Positions 48,741 through 58,998 are shown, numbered from the stretch's first letter. The stretch: 64,000 bases of DNA from Streptococcus sp. Marseille-Q6470 (GCF_946902905.1 NZ_OX336385.1:682001-746000); one strand, 5' to 3'. Numbers and translations are program-made. The notes: generated from the letters alone by a model not told the origin.

Positions 48741-49496
48741 TCACTTATAATTAAAAGTTTCCCCAGCCAACTTATCGGCTAACTTGGGAAAGAGGGTATA
48801 AAATTTGTGGGCTAGATTGAGCAAGGCTGGGAGATTGAGCTCGCGTTTGTTTTTTCCAATGGTCTTAACAATCGTTTGCGCGACAGCATCTGGTTCCAAT
48901 AGAAAACGGTCGACCGATTTGAGGTAGGTCCCATCTGGGTCTGCCTGGTCAAAAAATCCTGTACGAATCGGTCCTGGATTAACAGTTGTCACATAGACCC
49001 CATAGGGCATGAGCTCAAGGCGAAGAGCATTTGAAAAACCGATAGCCGCAAACTTGGTCGCTGAGTATAGACTAGACTTAGCAGTTGCTATCAAACCTGC
49101 CATGCTAACGATATTAATGATATGACCTTTTCGAACCTCCTTCATACGAGAAGCAACCACACGAGACAGATTCATGAGAGTAAAGGTATTAACCTCAAAC
49201 ATTTGATGAATGTCTTGATCAGAAATCTTGCCAAAATCTTCAAACATTCCATAACCAGCGTTGTTAATCAAGATATCAATCTTGCCATAACGCTGATAGA
49301 GTTCAGCAACTAGTTCTTCTAGGACTTGAGCGTCAGTAATATCAATTTCAATCAATTCTGCCTGAGGATAATTTCCGTATAGTTGAGCTAATGTTTCCTT
49401 ATTTCTACCAAGCAAGATGAGTTGGTCATTTTGCAAGAGTTTGACCATTTCTTGAGCCAAACCACCGCTAGCTCCGGTAATGAGAATAGTAGACAT
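48741..49496 (-). CDS. SDR family NAD(P)-dependent oxidoreductase
   Basis: 251 aa. Rossmann TGASGGLAQEM at the N-terminus (TGxxxGxG type with Ala variation), NNAG as NNAGYGMFEDFG, and the catalytic Ser-Tyr-Lys in SMAGLIATAKSSLYSATKFA. Reduces a carbonyl or alcohol with NAD(P)H; substrate unknown. Last gene of the miaA operon; gap of 20 bp after rnz. Confidence 0.85.
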   Translation of the reverse strand: MSTILITGASGGLAQEMVKLLQNDQLILLGRNKETLAQLYGNYPQAELIEIDITDAQVLEELVAELYQRYGKIDILINNAGYGMFEDFGKISDQDIHQMFEVNTFTLMNLSRVVASRMKEVRKGHIINIVSMAGLIATAKSSLYSATKFAAIGFSNALRLELMPYGVYVTTVNPGPIRTGFFDQADPDGTYLKSVDRFLLEPDAVAQTIVKTIGKNKRELNLPALLNLAHKFYTLFPKLADKLAGETFNYK

Positions 49497-49516
49497 ACTT
49501 TTCCTTTCTCAATCTT

Positions 49517-50446
49517 CTAGATTTCCACTTCTTCTAGGTCTTTAACCACATGGACATTTTCAAAAATACTAGCAGCATCTTTCTTAAGCTGGCTGATATC
49601 TTTTGAAAGAAAACGGGCGCTGATATGGTTGAGTAAGAGTCGTTTGGCTCCTGCTTCTACTGCGACCTGCGCAGCCTGCATATTGGTTGAGTGGCCGTGA
49701 TTGCGGGCAATCTTCTCATCCCCTTTGCCATAAGTAGATTCATGGACAAGGACATCGGCGTTAACAGCCAGACGTACACTGGCATCCGTTTTTCGAGTGT
49801 CACCCAAGATAGTGATAATCTTACCAGGGCGAGGATCTGAAATATAGTCAGTAGCCTTAATCTCAGTGCCGTCCTCTAATACGACATCCTGACCGTTTTT
49901 AATTTTTCCAAAAAGCGGTCCAAATGGCACACCAGCAGCCTTGAGTTTCTCAGCATCCAAGGTCCCTTCAAGGTCCTTTTGCATGACACGATAACCGACA
50001 CAGAAAATAGTGTGATCCAACTCTTCTGCATAAACGGTAAACTTATCCGTTTCAAGGATTTTCCCTAGGGAATCCTGGTCAAACTCATGAAAATGAATCT
50101 TATACGGCAGGCGTGAACCTGACACTCGTAGACTGGTCAAGACAAAAGATTTGATGCCTTTGGGACCATAGATTTCTAAATCTGTCTGCTCTTCATTGGC
50201 TTGAAAGGCACGACTAGAAAGAAATCCTGGCAAACCAAAGATATGGTCTCCATGTAAGTGGGTAATAAAGATTTTGCTGACCTTACGTGGTCGAATTGTA
50301 GTTTCCAGAATGCGATTTTGCGTTCCTTCTCCACAGTCAAAAAGCCAAACTTCGTTAATCTCGTCCAAGAGTTTCAGAGCGAGACTTGAAACATTGCGGG
50401 CTTTAGAGGGCTGACCAGCCCCCGTTCCTAAAAATTGAATATCCAT
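49517..50446 (-). CDS. rnz: ribonuclease Z
   Basis: 309 aa. Metallo-beta-lactamase-type nuclease: [17 protein letters not shown], HxHxDH as [18 protein letters not shown], and [11 protein letters not shown] near the C-terminus. It matures tRNA 3' ends, cutting after the discriminator base in precursors lacking CCA. In the operon with miaA and hflX, so tRNA handling genes cluster. Confidence 0.95.
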   Translation of the reverse strand: MDIQFLGTGAGQPSKARNVSSLALKLLDEINEVWLFDCGEGTQNRILETTIRPRKVSKIFITHLHGDHIFGLPGFLSSRAFQANEEQTDLEIYGPKGIKSFVLTSLRVSGSRLPYKIHFHEFDQDSLGKILETDKFTVYAEELDHTIFCVGYRVMQKDLEGTLDAEKLKAAGVPFGPLFGKIKNGQDVVLEDGTEIKATDYISDPRPGKIITILGDTRKTDASVRLAVNADVLVHESTYGKGDEKIARNHGHSTNMQAAQVAVEAGAKRLLLNHISARFLSKDISQLKKDAASIFENVHVVKDLEEVEI

Positions 50447-50460
50447 TCGATACTTTCTAA

Positions 50461-51084
50461 TTAATCAAAATATAACATAGCAGTGCGGTTTTCCGAGCGG
50501 TAATAAAACTTGCCAGAGAAAGATTTAGCTTCTTGTAGCAAATCCTCTTGGCTGTATCCTTTGAGACGCTTGCGACCATCTGCCAAATTTTCCAAATCTG
50601 TCAAGGCTGTGAGATTTTCCACGCTAACAACTTCTTCGTCTCCGATAGCCTTCATATAGATGTTGCCAGACTCCTCAAAAACGAGCTGATGAGGGAAAAT
50701 TTGCGCAATCTCAAAGAGTAATTCATCCGTAATGACTTCCTCAGCTTCTGAAAAAATGCGACCAAGACCTTCTTTTTCGTAGCAAAATCCAAAGGATTTA
50801 CCAGATAGATTGAGGCGAATAAAGGGCTTGTTTTCTAGAGTGAAACTTGGATCAGTATTATAAAGATTCAACTCCCGACTCAATTCAGCAAAATAATCTG
50901 TCGCGGCTTGAGGGCTCTTCTTTTGGTAGAGTTCTGCAAAGTAGGCATTCACTACGCTAGGAGGAGGAGTGATGAGAGCTAGCTGTTCCTGGTCAGATCT
51001 ACCAGCTAAAAGCTGATCTAGATAGACCTTGTCCAGACTCGTATATCCACCATACTTGAGAGCTAATGTTTTGATATCAGTCAT
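50461..51084 (-). CDS. conserved hypothetical protein between hflX and rnz
   Basis: 207 aa, cytoplasmic. It starts [20 protein letters not shown]; no standard domain recognised. Some streptococcal databases call homologues cystathionine beta-lyase, but no PLP-lysine signature or fold of that enzyme is visible, so that name is not supported. Its start overlaps hflX by eight bases, indicating coupled translation, and it precedes rnz by 14 bp. A tRNA- or ribosome-related role is possible from context only. Confidence 0.75.
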   Translation of the reverse strand: MTDIKTLALKYGGYTSLDKVYLDQLLAGRSDQEQLALITPPPSVVNAYFAELYQKKSPQAATDYFAELSRELNLYNTDPSFTLENKPFIRLNLSGKSFGFCYEKEGLGRIFSEAEEVITDELLFEIAQIFPHQLVFEESGNIYMKAIGDEEVVSVENLTALTDLENLADGRKRLKGYSQEDLLQEAKSFSGKFYYRSENRTAMLYFD

Positions 51085-52315
51085 AAAATTCCTCTAATCT
51101 CCATTTGTTTTTCTCAGAAATGTAGCCTGTGATGACTTGACCATCATCTTGGTAGTCACGTTCTTCTAGAATCGCAACACTTTCTAAATCATGAATCTTG
51201 TAAGATTTAGAAAAAGGCACGCGCAGGGTAAATGCTTCAAAAATTTCCTTAATTTTACCTAGCAATAAAGTCTGCAACTGTTCTCGACTATCTTTAGACT
51301 TTGCCGAAATCAGAGCGTATGGCGTTTGAGTAGGCGTAAAGTCCTCCACCAAATCCGCTTTATTATAAAGGGTTAAGCGAGGAATATCCTCCATGTCCAA
51401 GTCTTTCATGATAGAGAGAACTGTTTTTTCATGCTCCTCGTGATAAGGATTGCTAGCATCGATGACATGGACCAAGAGATCTACATGCTTGCTTTCTTCT
51501 AAAGTAGACTTGAAACTGGACACCAACTCAGTTGGTAAATCTTGAATAAAACCAACGGTATCGGTTAAAGTTACTTGTAGATTCCCTCCCAGATGGATGC
51601 TTTTAGTTGTAGCATCAAGAGTCGCAAAAAGCTCATCTGCTTCATACTGGGTCTTACTGGTCAAGGTGTTCATGATGGTTGATTTACCAGCATTGGTGTA
51701 ACCAATCAAACCAATCTTAAAGGTACTCGACTCCAGACGTTTTTCTCGAACTGTCGCTCGATTTTTCTCAACGACCTTGAGTTGGCGTTCGATATCTGTA
51801 ATCTGGTTGCGAACGCTCCGACGATTTAGTTCTAGCTGACTTTCACCTGGACCACGGGAACCAATCCCCCCTGCCTGACGACTAAGCATAATCCCCTGAC
51901 CAACCAAACGAGGCAAGAGGTACTTGAGCTGGGCTAGATGAACTTGGAGTTTTCCTTCATGGCTTCGAGCCCGCATGGCAAAGATATCCAAAATCAACTG
52001 CATACGGTCAATGACTTTAACACCCAACACTTCCTCTAAATTGACATTTTGACGAGGTGTCAGACGGTTGTTGACGATAACTGTCGTGATTTCTTCTGCG
52101 TCCACCATTTGAGCAATTTCTTCCAACTTACCAGAGCCAACAAAGGTCTTGGAGTCGTATTTTTCGCGTTTTTGTCTGTAGCTATCGACGACGACCGCCC
52201 CAGCCGTCTTTGCTAAACTAGCCAGTTCTTCCATGGAGAGGTCAAAATTATCCATGCCCTGGAGTTCAACTCCAATCAGCAGGACTCGCTCCTCTTTTTT
52301 CTCCGTTTCAATCAT
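51077..52315 (-). CDS. hflX: ribosome-associated GTPase HflX
   Basis: 412 aa. Glycine-rich HflX linker [21 protein letters not shown]1 GYTNAGKS, G3 DTVGFI, G4 YNKADL. HflX splits or rescues stalled ribosomes under stress. Overlaps miaA by eight bases. Confidence 0.95.
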   Translation of the reverse strand: MIETEKKEERVLLIGVELQGMDNFDLSMEELASLAKTAGAVVVDSYRQKREKYDSKTFVGSGKLEEIAQMVDAEEITTVIVNNRLTPRQNVNLEEVLGVKVIDRMQLILDIFAMRARSHEGKLQVHLAQLKYLLPRLVGQGIMLSRQAGGIGSRGPGESQLELNRRSVRNQITDIERQLKVVEKNRATVREKRLESSTFKIGLIGYTNAGKSTIMNTLTSKTQYEADELFATLDATTKSIHLGGNLQVTLTDTVGFIQDLPTELVSSFKSTLEESKHVDLLVHVIDASNPYHEEHEKTVLSIMKDLDMEDIPRLTLYNKADLVEDFTPTQTPYALISAKSKDSREQLQTLLLGKIKEIFEAFTLRVPFSKSYKIHDLESVAILEERDYQDDGQVITGYISEKNKWRLEEFYD

Positions 52316-53192
52316 TTAAAAACTCCTCAATCTGGTTTAAAATGCGGTCTTTCACACCAGATTCTCCTATCTGATAAAAGGTCACCTGCATGCGATTGCG
52401 GAACCAGGTCAACTGGCGCTTGGCAAATCGGCGAGTCGCCTGTTTTAGGCTGTCACTAGCTTCTTCCAAGGACTGCTCTCCACGAAAATAAGGGAAGAGT
52501 TCCTTATAACCTATCCCTTTAGCAGCCTGCACATCTGGATAATGGTCAAACAACCATTTAGCTTCCTCCAAAAGTCCAGCTTCAAACATCAGGTCCACTC
52601 GGTGATTGATACGCTCATAAAGCTGACTACGCTCATCATCCAAGCAAATAATCAGTGGTTCATATAAACTTTCTTGATTTTCCAAGTCTTGAGCAAAATG
52701 GGCAATTTCTAAGGCACGCATGGCACGACGACGATTAAATTGGGGAATTTCAAGGCCTGCTTGATCCACCAGATGGGCTAAGTCCTCATCTGAAAAAGAC
52801 TCTAAGCTAGAACGGTAGGCTAAAATATCCTCATGAGGTGTCTCGCCACCAAGATGATAGCCCTCTAGCAGACTCTGGATATAAAGTCCTGTCCCACCAG
52901 CGATAATAGCAAGTTTACCGCGATTTTGAATATCCTCGATGGCTACCTTTGCTTCAGAAACAAAATCAAAAGCCGAGTAAGACTCGGTTACATCTCTAAC
53001 ATCGATTAAATGATGAGGGACAGTTGCCTGCTCCTCCGGACTAGCCTTGGCTGTTCCAATGTCTAGTCCTCGGTAGACCTGTTGGCTATCTCCACTAACT
53101 ACTTCGCCATTGAATCGCTGAGCAACTTCAATAGCGAGAGCAGTCTTTCCAACTGCAGTTGGACCAACAATCACAATTATTTTGCTTTTCAT
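52308..53192 (-). CDS. miaA: tRNA dimethylallyltransferase
   Basis: 294 aa from the ATG at 53190-53192, with AAGGA seven bases upstream; an in-frame start at 53216 is rejected. P-loop [28 protein letters not shown], and the C-terminal RQLTWFRNR. Adds dimethylallyl to A37 of tRNAs that read U-first codons. First gene of the operon; a TATAAT lies at about 53231-53236 (minus). Confidence 0.95.
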   Translation of the reverse strand: MKSKIIVIVGPTAVGKTALAIEVAQRFNGEVVSGDSQQVYRGLDIGTAKASPEEQATVPHHLIDVRDVTESYSAFDFVSEAKVAIEDIQNRGKLAIIAGGTGLYIQSLLEGYHLGGETPHEDILAYRSSLESFSDEDLAHLVDQAGLEIPQFNRRRAMRALEIAHFAQDLENQESLYEPLIICLDDERSQLYERINHRVDLMFEAGLLEEAKWLFDHYPDVQAAKGIGYKELFPYFRGEQSLEEASDSLKQATRRFAKRQLTWFRNRMQVTFYQIGESGVKDRILNQIEEFLND

Positions 53193-53314
53193 CGTTTTTC
53201 CTTGAAAAATTCCCATTTTTTCGTTACTATTATTATATCACAAAATAGACAGGCAGAAAAATGCTATATCTTAAGCTATTTCCGTCTGATTTATAAATAA
53301 AAGGAGGAAGACTC

Positions 53315-53485
53315 ATGGCTAAAGGATTTGCTAAAGGTCTCGTAACAGGTGTTGCAGGAACTGTTGCTGCTGTTGCAGGTGCAGTATACGCATTCAAAAA
53401 GAAAGTGATTGAACCAGAAGAACAAAAAGCAGCTTTCATCGAAGAAAACCGTAAAAAAGCAGCTCGCCGTCGCGTATCACGCTAA
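53315..53485 (+). CDS. DUF3042 family mini-protein
   Basis: 56 aa, the only gene on the plus strand in this region: MAKGFAKGLVTGVAGTVAAV, a Gly/Ala-rich hydrophobic segment, then acidic and basic tail ending RKKAARRRVSR. DUF3042 is a small family of Lactobacillales; no function known. The N-terminal half could form a membrane or amphipathic helix. Strong AAAGGAGGAAG ribosome binding site and terminator at 53491-53526. Divergent from miaA. Confidence 0.85.
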   Translation: MAKGFAKGLVTGVAGTVAAVAGAVYAFKKKVIEPEEQKAAFIEENRKKAARRRVSR

Positions 53486-53490
53486 TTAAT

Positions 53491-53526
53491 AAAAAAGAAG
53501 TTGGAATTTCCAACTTCTTTTTTTCT
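53491..53526 (+). terminator. DUF3042 gene terminator
   Basis: AAGAAGTTGGAA/TTCCAACTTCTT stem and TTTTTT on the plus strand. Confidence 0.85.
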
Positions 53527-53530
53527 ATTC

Positions 53531-53688
53531 TTTTATACTCAATGAAAATCAAAGAGCAAACTAGGAAGCTAGCCGTAGGTTGCTCAAAGCACTGCTTTGA
53601 GGTTGTAGATATGACTGACGAAATCAGTTACATATATCTACGGTAAGGCGACGCTGACGTGGTTTGAAGAGATTTTCGAAGAGTATTA
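53531..53688 (-). repeat. BOX element (mitis-group intergenic repeat)
   Basis: About 158 bp beginning ATACTCAATGAAAATCAAAG and ending CGAAGAGTATTA. It contains CTACGGTAAGGCGACGCTGACG-like boxA sequence (53639-53660, one base from the BOX-A1R primer consensus), a boxB-like middle with GACTGACGAAATCAGT hairpin, and the boxC part at the left. The boxA side overlaps the thyA stop codon (53686-53688). Confidence 0.9.
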
Positions 53689-54525
53689 AATAGCTAGGTC
53701 AAACTTCAACTGCGGCTTCACTGGATCATAGTCAACCAACTCAAAATCTTCTGCTTTAATATCAAAGAAGTTGGTCTTGTCTGGTACATTCAAGACCAAA
53801 CGTGGTTGGCAATTTGAAGGCTCACGACGGAGCAATTCCCGAGCTTGTTCAAATTGATTATCATAGATATGAAGGTTATTGATAAAGTAGAAGAATTTCC
53901 CTACCTTCCAACCAAAGTGTTTGGCAATCATCATTTGAAGCGCCACATACTGCATGGCATTGATGTGATGAGCTACAAGCATATCGTTAGAACGCTGGGT
54001 CAAGGTTGCATCCAGATAGATGTCCCCATCTACACGACGGACATCAAACATGGTCTGGAAGGCACATGGAAGAAGGCCGTCTGTTTCCTCAAAAGCTTGG
54101 TAATCCCAGAGAGAGATGATATTGCGACGGTTCCAAGGATTAGCTTCCAACTGTTTGAGAATCTTGTTAATGATGTCATGCTTCTTAACAACAGCCCCGT
54201 AACGCTCACCGATTGTCCCTGTATCTCCTACTTCCCAGTCATTCCAGTAGTGAACATTGTACTTGTCATTGAGAACTTCTAGGCTATTTGTCTGGTCTTG
54301 GTAAATCCAAAGAACTTCCTTAATAGCTGATTTGATAGCAATTGGACGTAGGGTTGTGATGGGAAATTCACCCTTGGACAAATCATACTCCGCAAAAGTA
54401 CCTGTGATGTACTTGGAGTTAGCCACTGTTCCATCCTTATACTTGGGACGAGCTTGTTCTGAAAAGACTCCTTCATTGAGAATTCGCTCAATATTTTCTT
54501 TAAAAATCTTATCTGCTTTTGTCAT
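53686..54525 (-). CDS. thyA: thymidylate synthase
   Basis: 279 aa. Catalytic Cys in [27 protein letters not shown], and the dUMP/folate C-terminus ([16 protein letters not shown]). It converts dUMP to dTMP with methylene-tetrahydrofolate; ComEB can supply dUMP. The 3' end is joined to a BOX element whose TTA supplies the stop complement. No other gene in the transcript is evident. Confidence 0.97.
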   Translation of the reverse strand: MTKADKIFKENIERILNEGVFSEQARPKYKDGTVANSKYITGTFAEYDLSKGEFPITTLRPIAIKSAIKEVLWIYQDQTNSLEVLNDKYNVHYWNDWEVGDTGTIGERYGAVVKKHDIINKILKQLEANPWNRRNIISLWDYQAFEETDGLLPCAFQTMFDVRRVDGDIYLDATLTQRSNDMLVAHHINAMQYVALQMMIAKHFGWKVGKFFYFINNLHIYDNQFEQARELLRREPSNCQPRLVLNVPDKTNFFDIKAEDFELVDYDPVKPQLKFDLAI

Positions 54526-54566
54526 TTACTCTCTCCTCAACGTTTATTCTTAACTAGTATAGCATA

Positions 54567-54628
54567 AAAAAAGAAAGGAGGAAAATCACTCGCTTCGAGA
54601 TAGTGATTTTCTCCTTCTTTTGTTTTTT
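54567..54628 (-). terminator. glucokinase terminator
   Basis: Very long stem AAGAAAGGAGGAAAATCACT with its near-complement AGTGATTTTCTCCTTCTTTT (loop 11 nt), T-run on the minus strand. Confidence 0.85.
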
Positions 54629-55587
54629 TATTGCAATACAAGTGATGCTGCTCCGATAACTCCAGCGTCATTTCCTAGAGTCGCAAGAGCTAATTTCGTT
54701 GTTGTACGAACTTGCGGGAAGGTATTTTCGTCATAAACCTTTTGCACACCTTGGAGAAGGAATTCCCCAGCAGCGGATACTCCACCACCGATAACGATTG
54801 TTGATGGATTTAGGATAGAACCAATGTTGGCACATGCAATACCCAAGTAACGTGAGAAGTTACGGTAAACAATCAAGGCAAGATCGTCCCCTTCTTTTGC
54901 CAAGTCAAAGACAGTTTTAGCTGTTACTTCTTCACCGTCGTCGATCAAGCGTTTCAAGGCTGCATCGCCTTCGTATTCATCTGCATAACGACGAGTCAAG
55001 TTGACAATCCCTGTTGCAGAAGCTACTGTCTCAAGACAGCCTTTTTTACCACAAGTACATGCGATTGGTTGGTCAAAGTCAACAGTGATGTGACCAAGCT
55101 CACCAGCAGCACCAGCAACACCGTGGAGCAATTTACCTTCTGCCACGATACCGCCACCAACACCTGTACCAAGTGTCATAAAGACAACGTCAGGTTGGTT
55201 TTCACCAGCACCCATCCAACGCTCACCAAGAGCAGCTACGTTGGCGTCATTGTCGATAAAGAATGGAATACCCAAGGCTTTTTCCATTTTTTCTTTGATT
55301 GGTTGAAGAGTTTTCCAGTTGAGGTTGTAGGCACCGATAACAGTTCCTTTTTCACGGTCAACCACACCAGGTGAACCCATACCAATTCCACGAAAATCTT
55401 CAGCAGATAATCCAAGTAAGTCCAAACGGTGTTGGATCGATTCAATCATATCGTCTACGATATGGCTTCCTTCATCCAAAATGTTGGTCTTGATAGACCA
55501 TTTTTCTTGGATTTCTCCTTCCAGCGTTAAAATAGCGAACTTGATAGAAGTTCCACCTAGGTCAATCCCAATAATCTTTTGACTCAT
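54628..55587 (-). CDS. glcK: ROK-family glucokinase
   Basis: 319 aa. ATP-binding GIDLGGTSIKFAIL at the N-terminus, catalytic Asp in PFFIDNDANVAALGE, and the ROK zinc motif CTCGKKGCLE. Phosphorylates glucose to glucose-6-phosphate in the cytoplasm, needed when glucose enters by non-PTS routes or from maltodextrins (neopullulanase at 41083). Transcribed alone, with a cre-like site over the start point. Confidence 0.95.
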   Translation of the reverse strand: MSQKIIGIDLGGTSIKFAILTLEGEIQEKWSIKTNILDEGSHIVDDMIESIQHRLDLLGLSAEDFRGIGMGSPGVVDREKGTVIGAYNLNWKTLQPIKEKMEKALGIPFFIDNDANVAALGERWMGAGENQPDVVFMTLGTGVGGGIVAEGKLLHGVAGAAGELGHITVDFDQPIACTCGKKGCLETVASATGIVNLTRRYADEYEGDAALKRLIDDGEEVTAKTVFDLAKEGDDLALIVYRNFSRYLGIACANIGSILNPSTIVIGGGVSAAGEFLLQGVQKVYDENTFPQVRTTTKLALATLGNDAGVIGAASLVLQ

Positions 55588-55608
55588 CTTTTTCTCCTTA
55601 TTCTCAAT

Positions 55609-55656
55609 TGAAAATGCTTACAGTGCTAGTATAACAAAATCTGTCAATCAGTGCAA
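55609..55656 (-). promoter_or_regulatory. glucokinase promoter with cre-like site
   Basis: TTGCAC (about 55651-55656) - 17 bp - TATACT (55628-55633) on the minus strand. TGAAAATGCTTACA (55609-55622) is one mismatch from the cre consensus and overlaps the start point. Confidence 0.6.
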
Positions 55657-55690
55657 AGGTTTGCATTGATTTTCCAAATTTTTTTCTATT

Positions 55691-56536
55691 CTATGGTTTC
55701 CACAAACCAGAGGCATCTACATAGTAGCGTCCACCATCCACTCGCTCATTTTTTGCCATTTTACCATCCGATTTCAAATAGTAATTTCCTTGCCATGCAT
55801 TGCGAGCATAAGATCCATCTGATTTCAAGTAATACCAGGCTTGGTAAGAAGAATCATAGATCCACTCACTCTGAGCCATTTTACCATTTGACTTGAGGTA
55901 GTATGCACCTTGCCAAGCATTATGCGCATAAGATCCATCTGATTTTAGGTAATACCAGGCTTTGTAGTAAGAATCATAAATCCATTCATTCTGAGCCATC
56001 TTACCATCTGATTTGAGATAGTAACTTCCTTGCCATGTATTGCGGGCATAGGAACCATCTGATTTAAGGTAATACCAAGCTTGGTAATAGTTATCGTATA
56101 CCCACTCATTCTCAGCCATTCTTCCATCTGATTTGAGGTAGTATGCACCCTGCCAAGTATTTGTTACTGGTTTCCCATTTGCAGAAAAATAGTACCAAGA
56201 TCCATTTTGACGAACCCAACCACTTACAGCTTCTGCACTAGGAGCAGGTGCTGCACTATTTGGTGCTACATTGTTGTTAGCTTGAGATGTACTCGACTTT
56301 TTCTCTTTTAAAACACCCTTAGGCGCATTCTTTGATTCACAGGCAATCCCATCATGATCTTTATCTAAAGTAGCAGAATACCCTTGTTCTCCCTTATGAA
56401 TATCTGCATAACCATTCTCCCAAGCTTCCTTACAGCTTGAAAAATGGATACTTTCATCTGCCACAACTGGATGTAAAAACAAAGCTAGAGCAGGTAAAGA
56501 AGCTAGACCAAGTTTTAATAAATGACGTTTGTTCAT
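55691..56536 (-). CDS. choline-binding surface protein with Excalibur domain (CbpL-like)
   Basis: 281 aa. Signal peptide about 1-26 (LGLASLPALALFLHP), Excalibur calcium-binding domain at about 31-75 (paired Cys35/Cys66, DKDHDGIACE at 58-67), a short Ser/Ala/Pro linker, then aromatic choline-binding-type repeats from about 104 to the end (GWVRQNGSWYYFSANG; TWQGAYYLKSDGRMAENEW), with a 40-residue period. It should bind phosphocholine of teichoic acids. Pneumococcal CbpL is longer and has a further C-terminal domain that is missing here. Confidence 0.88.
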   Translation of the reverse strand: MNKRHLLKLGLASLPALALFLHPVVADESIHFSSCKEAWENGYADIHKGEQGYSATLDKDHDGIACESKNAPKGVLKEKKSSTSQANNNVAPNSAAPAPSAEAVSGWVRQNGSWYYFSANGKPVTNTWQGAYYLKSDGRMAENEWVYDNYYQAWYYLKSDGSYARNTWQGSYYLKSDGKMAQNEWIYDSYYKAWYYLKSDGSYAHNAWQGAYYLKSNGKMAQSEWIYDSSYQAWYYLKSDGSYARNAWQGNYYLKSDGKMAKNERVDGGRYYVDASGLWKP

Positions 56537-56585
56537 GATTTCCTCCTAAAATTATAATATTAATCTCGATATTATTTTATCAAAC

Positions 56586-57203
56586 TTATTTCAGCAATTC
56601 AAGAAAACTTCTAGTTATTTCTGCAAACTCTTTTGGTTTTGCCCTATTCAAGATATGAGGGCCGTCAGGGATAATCTGGAACTGGGAATTTTGCATCAGT
56701 TCTTGAATAGCTTTCATTGAACTGAGATTAGGCTTATCCTGACTACCACAAATTAACAAGCTTGGATAGGGACAATTCCTTGCAATCTCTCTTAAATCAA
56801 GTGTCTTTAATTCCTCAGAAACTCCAACCATAAGAGCCTTATCTGCTCCCTGTTTCTCAAATATCCTTTTGGGAAGCAATTTAAATATCAGCAACTGAAT
56901 ATAAAAAGGAATGTTACCCGCTAGTTTCAGTGGACAGCCTGACAAAACCAAGGCCTGAAGATTTGATATATCAGAACTTGAAAGCTCCAATGCAAGTGCA
57001 GCCCCTAAGGACAAACCGATTAAGACAAAAGGTTCTGTCTCCTCTGACAAGTGCTGATAAATGCGCTCCTTAGCTTCTTGGTAGGTAGCAACTCCGGAAG
57101 GGAATAACTCTAGGGCTTCAGAGGGATAATCTGCGAGAAAATCCTGAACTTCTTTCCAACTATATGCTGACTGTCCTAAACCGTGTAAAAATATTAGTTT
57201 CAT
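56586..57203 (-). CDS. alpha/beta hydrolase
   Basis: 205 aa. Oxyanion turn LHGLGQSAYSW, nucleophile elbow GLSLG (Ser in VLIGLSLGAALALELS), acid region ICGSQDKPNLS and catalytic His in IIPDGPHILNRAKP. Substrate unknown. It follows pabB directly (no gap), so it may belong to that transcript. Confidence 0.85.
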   Translation of the reverse strand: MKLIFLHGLGQSAYSWKEVQDFLADYPSEALELFPSGVATYQEAKERIYQHLSEETEPFVLIGLSLGAALALELSSSDISNLQALVLSGCPLKLAGNIPFYIQLLIFKLLPKRIFEKQGADKALMVGVSEELKTLDLREIARNCPYPSLLICGSQDKPNLSSMKAIQELMQNSQFQIIPDGPHILNRAKPKEFAEITRSFLELLK

Positions 57204-58925
57204 TTAGTCCTCCTTTACTGACAACTCATATAAGCCCCTAACCGCATTACAGCCATAAATGACTTCTGCCTGTTTCAAATCTTCTACGGTTAAGATCTTC
57301 TCTTCTACCTGCCCGCTTTCAAGTAAATGCTGGCGATAAATCCCTGGTAAAATGCCAAGACTACTAGGTGGGGTATAGAGTTTGCTATTCATTTTTAAGA
57401 CCAGATTCCCAATAGAGGTTTCAAGCAATTTTCCATCAGCAGTGTGATAGATGATTTCCTGCTCTCCCACTGTCAAATGTGGTCGGTGTGTCGTCTTAAA
57501 GTAGGTAAAGGCCTGCTCCAAATCAGCTTCTTGCTGACAAAGCTTGGCCTGACAAAAACTAGAGCTAAGCGTTGTCAATACTTGTCGTTCAATTTCAATC
57601 TCTCCAGATTTGCTGAGACTGATTCGTATCCGATAATCTTGATGGACGCCACAAGACTGGTACTCCTTCTCTATTTTTTGTTTCAAAACTTCTTGGTCAA
57701 ATGGAAAGGCAAAATAACGACTAGCCTTTTTCAATCTTTCTAGATGTTGCTTTTCAAAGAGCAATTTTTTCTGGCTGATTTTCCCTGTCGTAATCAATTG
57801 AAAACGAGGTTGTTTTCGGTAAAGAACAGCTGCCTTTTGATGGACTTCACGGTATTCTGACTCCCAAGTACTATCCCAAGTGATGCCACCTCCGACACCA
57901 TAGATAGCTTGCCCTCCATGCAGTTGAATAGTTCGAATAGCTACATTGAAAATCCGTCGTCCATTGGGAAGTAGGAGGCCAACAGTTCCACAGTAAACTC
58001 CTCTAGCTTGCGGTTCCAAGTTTTTGATAATTTCCATGGTCGCTATCTTGGGAGCTCCTGTGATGGAGCCACATGGAAAGAGCGAACGGAAGATTTCTAC
58101 TAGATCAACATCCGGTTGTAACTGACTCTTGATAGTCGAAGTCATCTGCCACACTGTAGAATACTGCTCTACTTGGCATAAATGCTCCACATGCTCACTA
58201 CCAACCTCAGAAATACGATTCATATCATTTCGCAAGAGGTCTACTATCATCATGTTTTCTGAACGATTTTTGGGATCCTGTTCCAGCCAAGTGGCCTCTT
58301 TCAAGTCTTCATCGTCAGTCAGACCACGTTTAGTCGTCCCCTTCATAGGACGAGTCGTCAACTCACGACCATTTTGCTCAAAAAAGAGTTCTGGACTCAT
58401 GGAAATCACTGCCATATCATCATGCTCTACGTAAGCATTATATCCCGCTTCCTGCTCCACCACCATACGATTATAGATAGCAAAAGGATTGGTAGACAAC
58501 TCCTGCTTGAGTTGGACAGTATAATTGACCTGATAGGTATCTCCTTGTCTTAAATGATGGTGAATTTGCGTAATCGCCATTTCATAGGCCTCTGGAGATG
58601 TTACTTCCTGCCAGTTTGATGGCAAAAATACGTCCTCATAAACCAGGGGAATGCTGGTTTTTTCTACACTATCATGAATAGTGAAATAGAGGAGATACTC
58701 TCCTAACAAGCGACCCGAGTGTACTGCTAACTTTTTCTCAAAAGCAGGTGCAGCCTCGTAGCTGACATAACCTACCACATAATAGCCTTTCTCTTGGTAG
58801 TTTTCTACTTGTGCTAATAAGTCCGTCACTTCTGCTAAATCTCTGGTTTTTAACTCTTTGATAGGTTGGATAAAGGTGTATCGCTCGCCCAAGGCCCTAA
58901 AATCAATCACTGTTTTTCTATGCAT
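57204..58925 (-). CDS. pabB: aminodeoxychorismate synthase component I - aminodeoxychorismate lyase fusion (PabB-PabC)
   Basis: 573 aa. Residues about 1-350 are a chorismate-binding PabB domain (MMIVDLLRNDMNRISEVGSE; FPCGSITGAPKIATMEI), and about 370-573 a class IV aminotransferase-like PabC (LLFEKQHLERLKKA; DGKLLETSIGNLVLKM). Together they make p-aminobenzoate from chorismate and glutamine with PabA, for folate. PabA is not adjacent. Start MHRKTVIDF at 58925. Confidence 0.92.
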   Translation of the reverse strand: MHRKTVIDFRALGERYTFIQPIKELKTRDLAEVTDLLAQVENYQEKGYYVVGYVSYEAAPAFEKKLAVHSGRLLGEYLLYFTIHDSVEKTSIPLVYEDVFLPSNWQEVTSPEAYEMAITQIHHHLRQGDTYQVNYTVQLKQELSTNPFAIYNRMVVEQEAGYNAYVEHDDMAVISMSPELFFEQNGRELTTRPMKGTTKRGLTDDEDLKEATWLEQDPKNRSENMMIVDLLRNDMNRISEVGSEHVEHLCQVEQYSTVWQMTSTIKSQLQPDVDLVEIFRSLFPCGSITGAPKIATMEIIKNLEPQARGVYCGTVGLLLPNGRRIFNVAIRTIQLHGGQAIYGVGGGITWDSTWESEYREVHQKAAVLYRKQPRFQLITTGKISQKKLLFEKQHLERLKKASRYFAFPFDQEVLKQKIEKEYQSCGVHQDYRIRISLSKSGEIEIERQVLTTLSSSFCQAKLCQQEADLEQAFTYFKTTHRPHLTVGEQEIIYHTADGKLLETSIGNLVLKMNSKLYTPPSSLGILPGIYRQHLLESGQVEEKILTVEDLKQAEVIYGCNAVRGLYELSVKED

Positions 58926-58998
58926 ACCCTAAGTATACCATAAAATCCAGACCCCAACAGGAGATCTGGCTTTTTTATGATTGATTTAAATCTCAAGT

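Noticed and set aside
53233..53439. 68-aa minus-strand ORF across the DUF3042 gene
   Set aside because: Antisense of the real 56-aa gene, which has a strong ribosome site and terminator.
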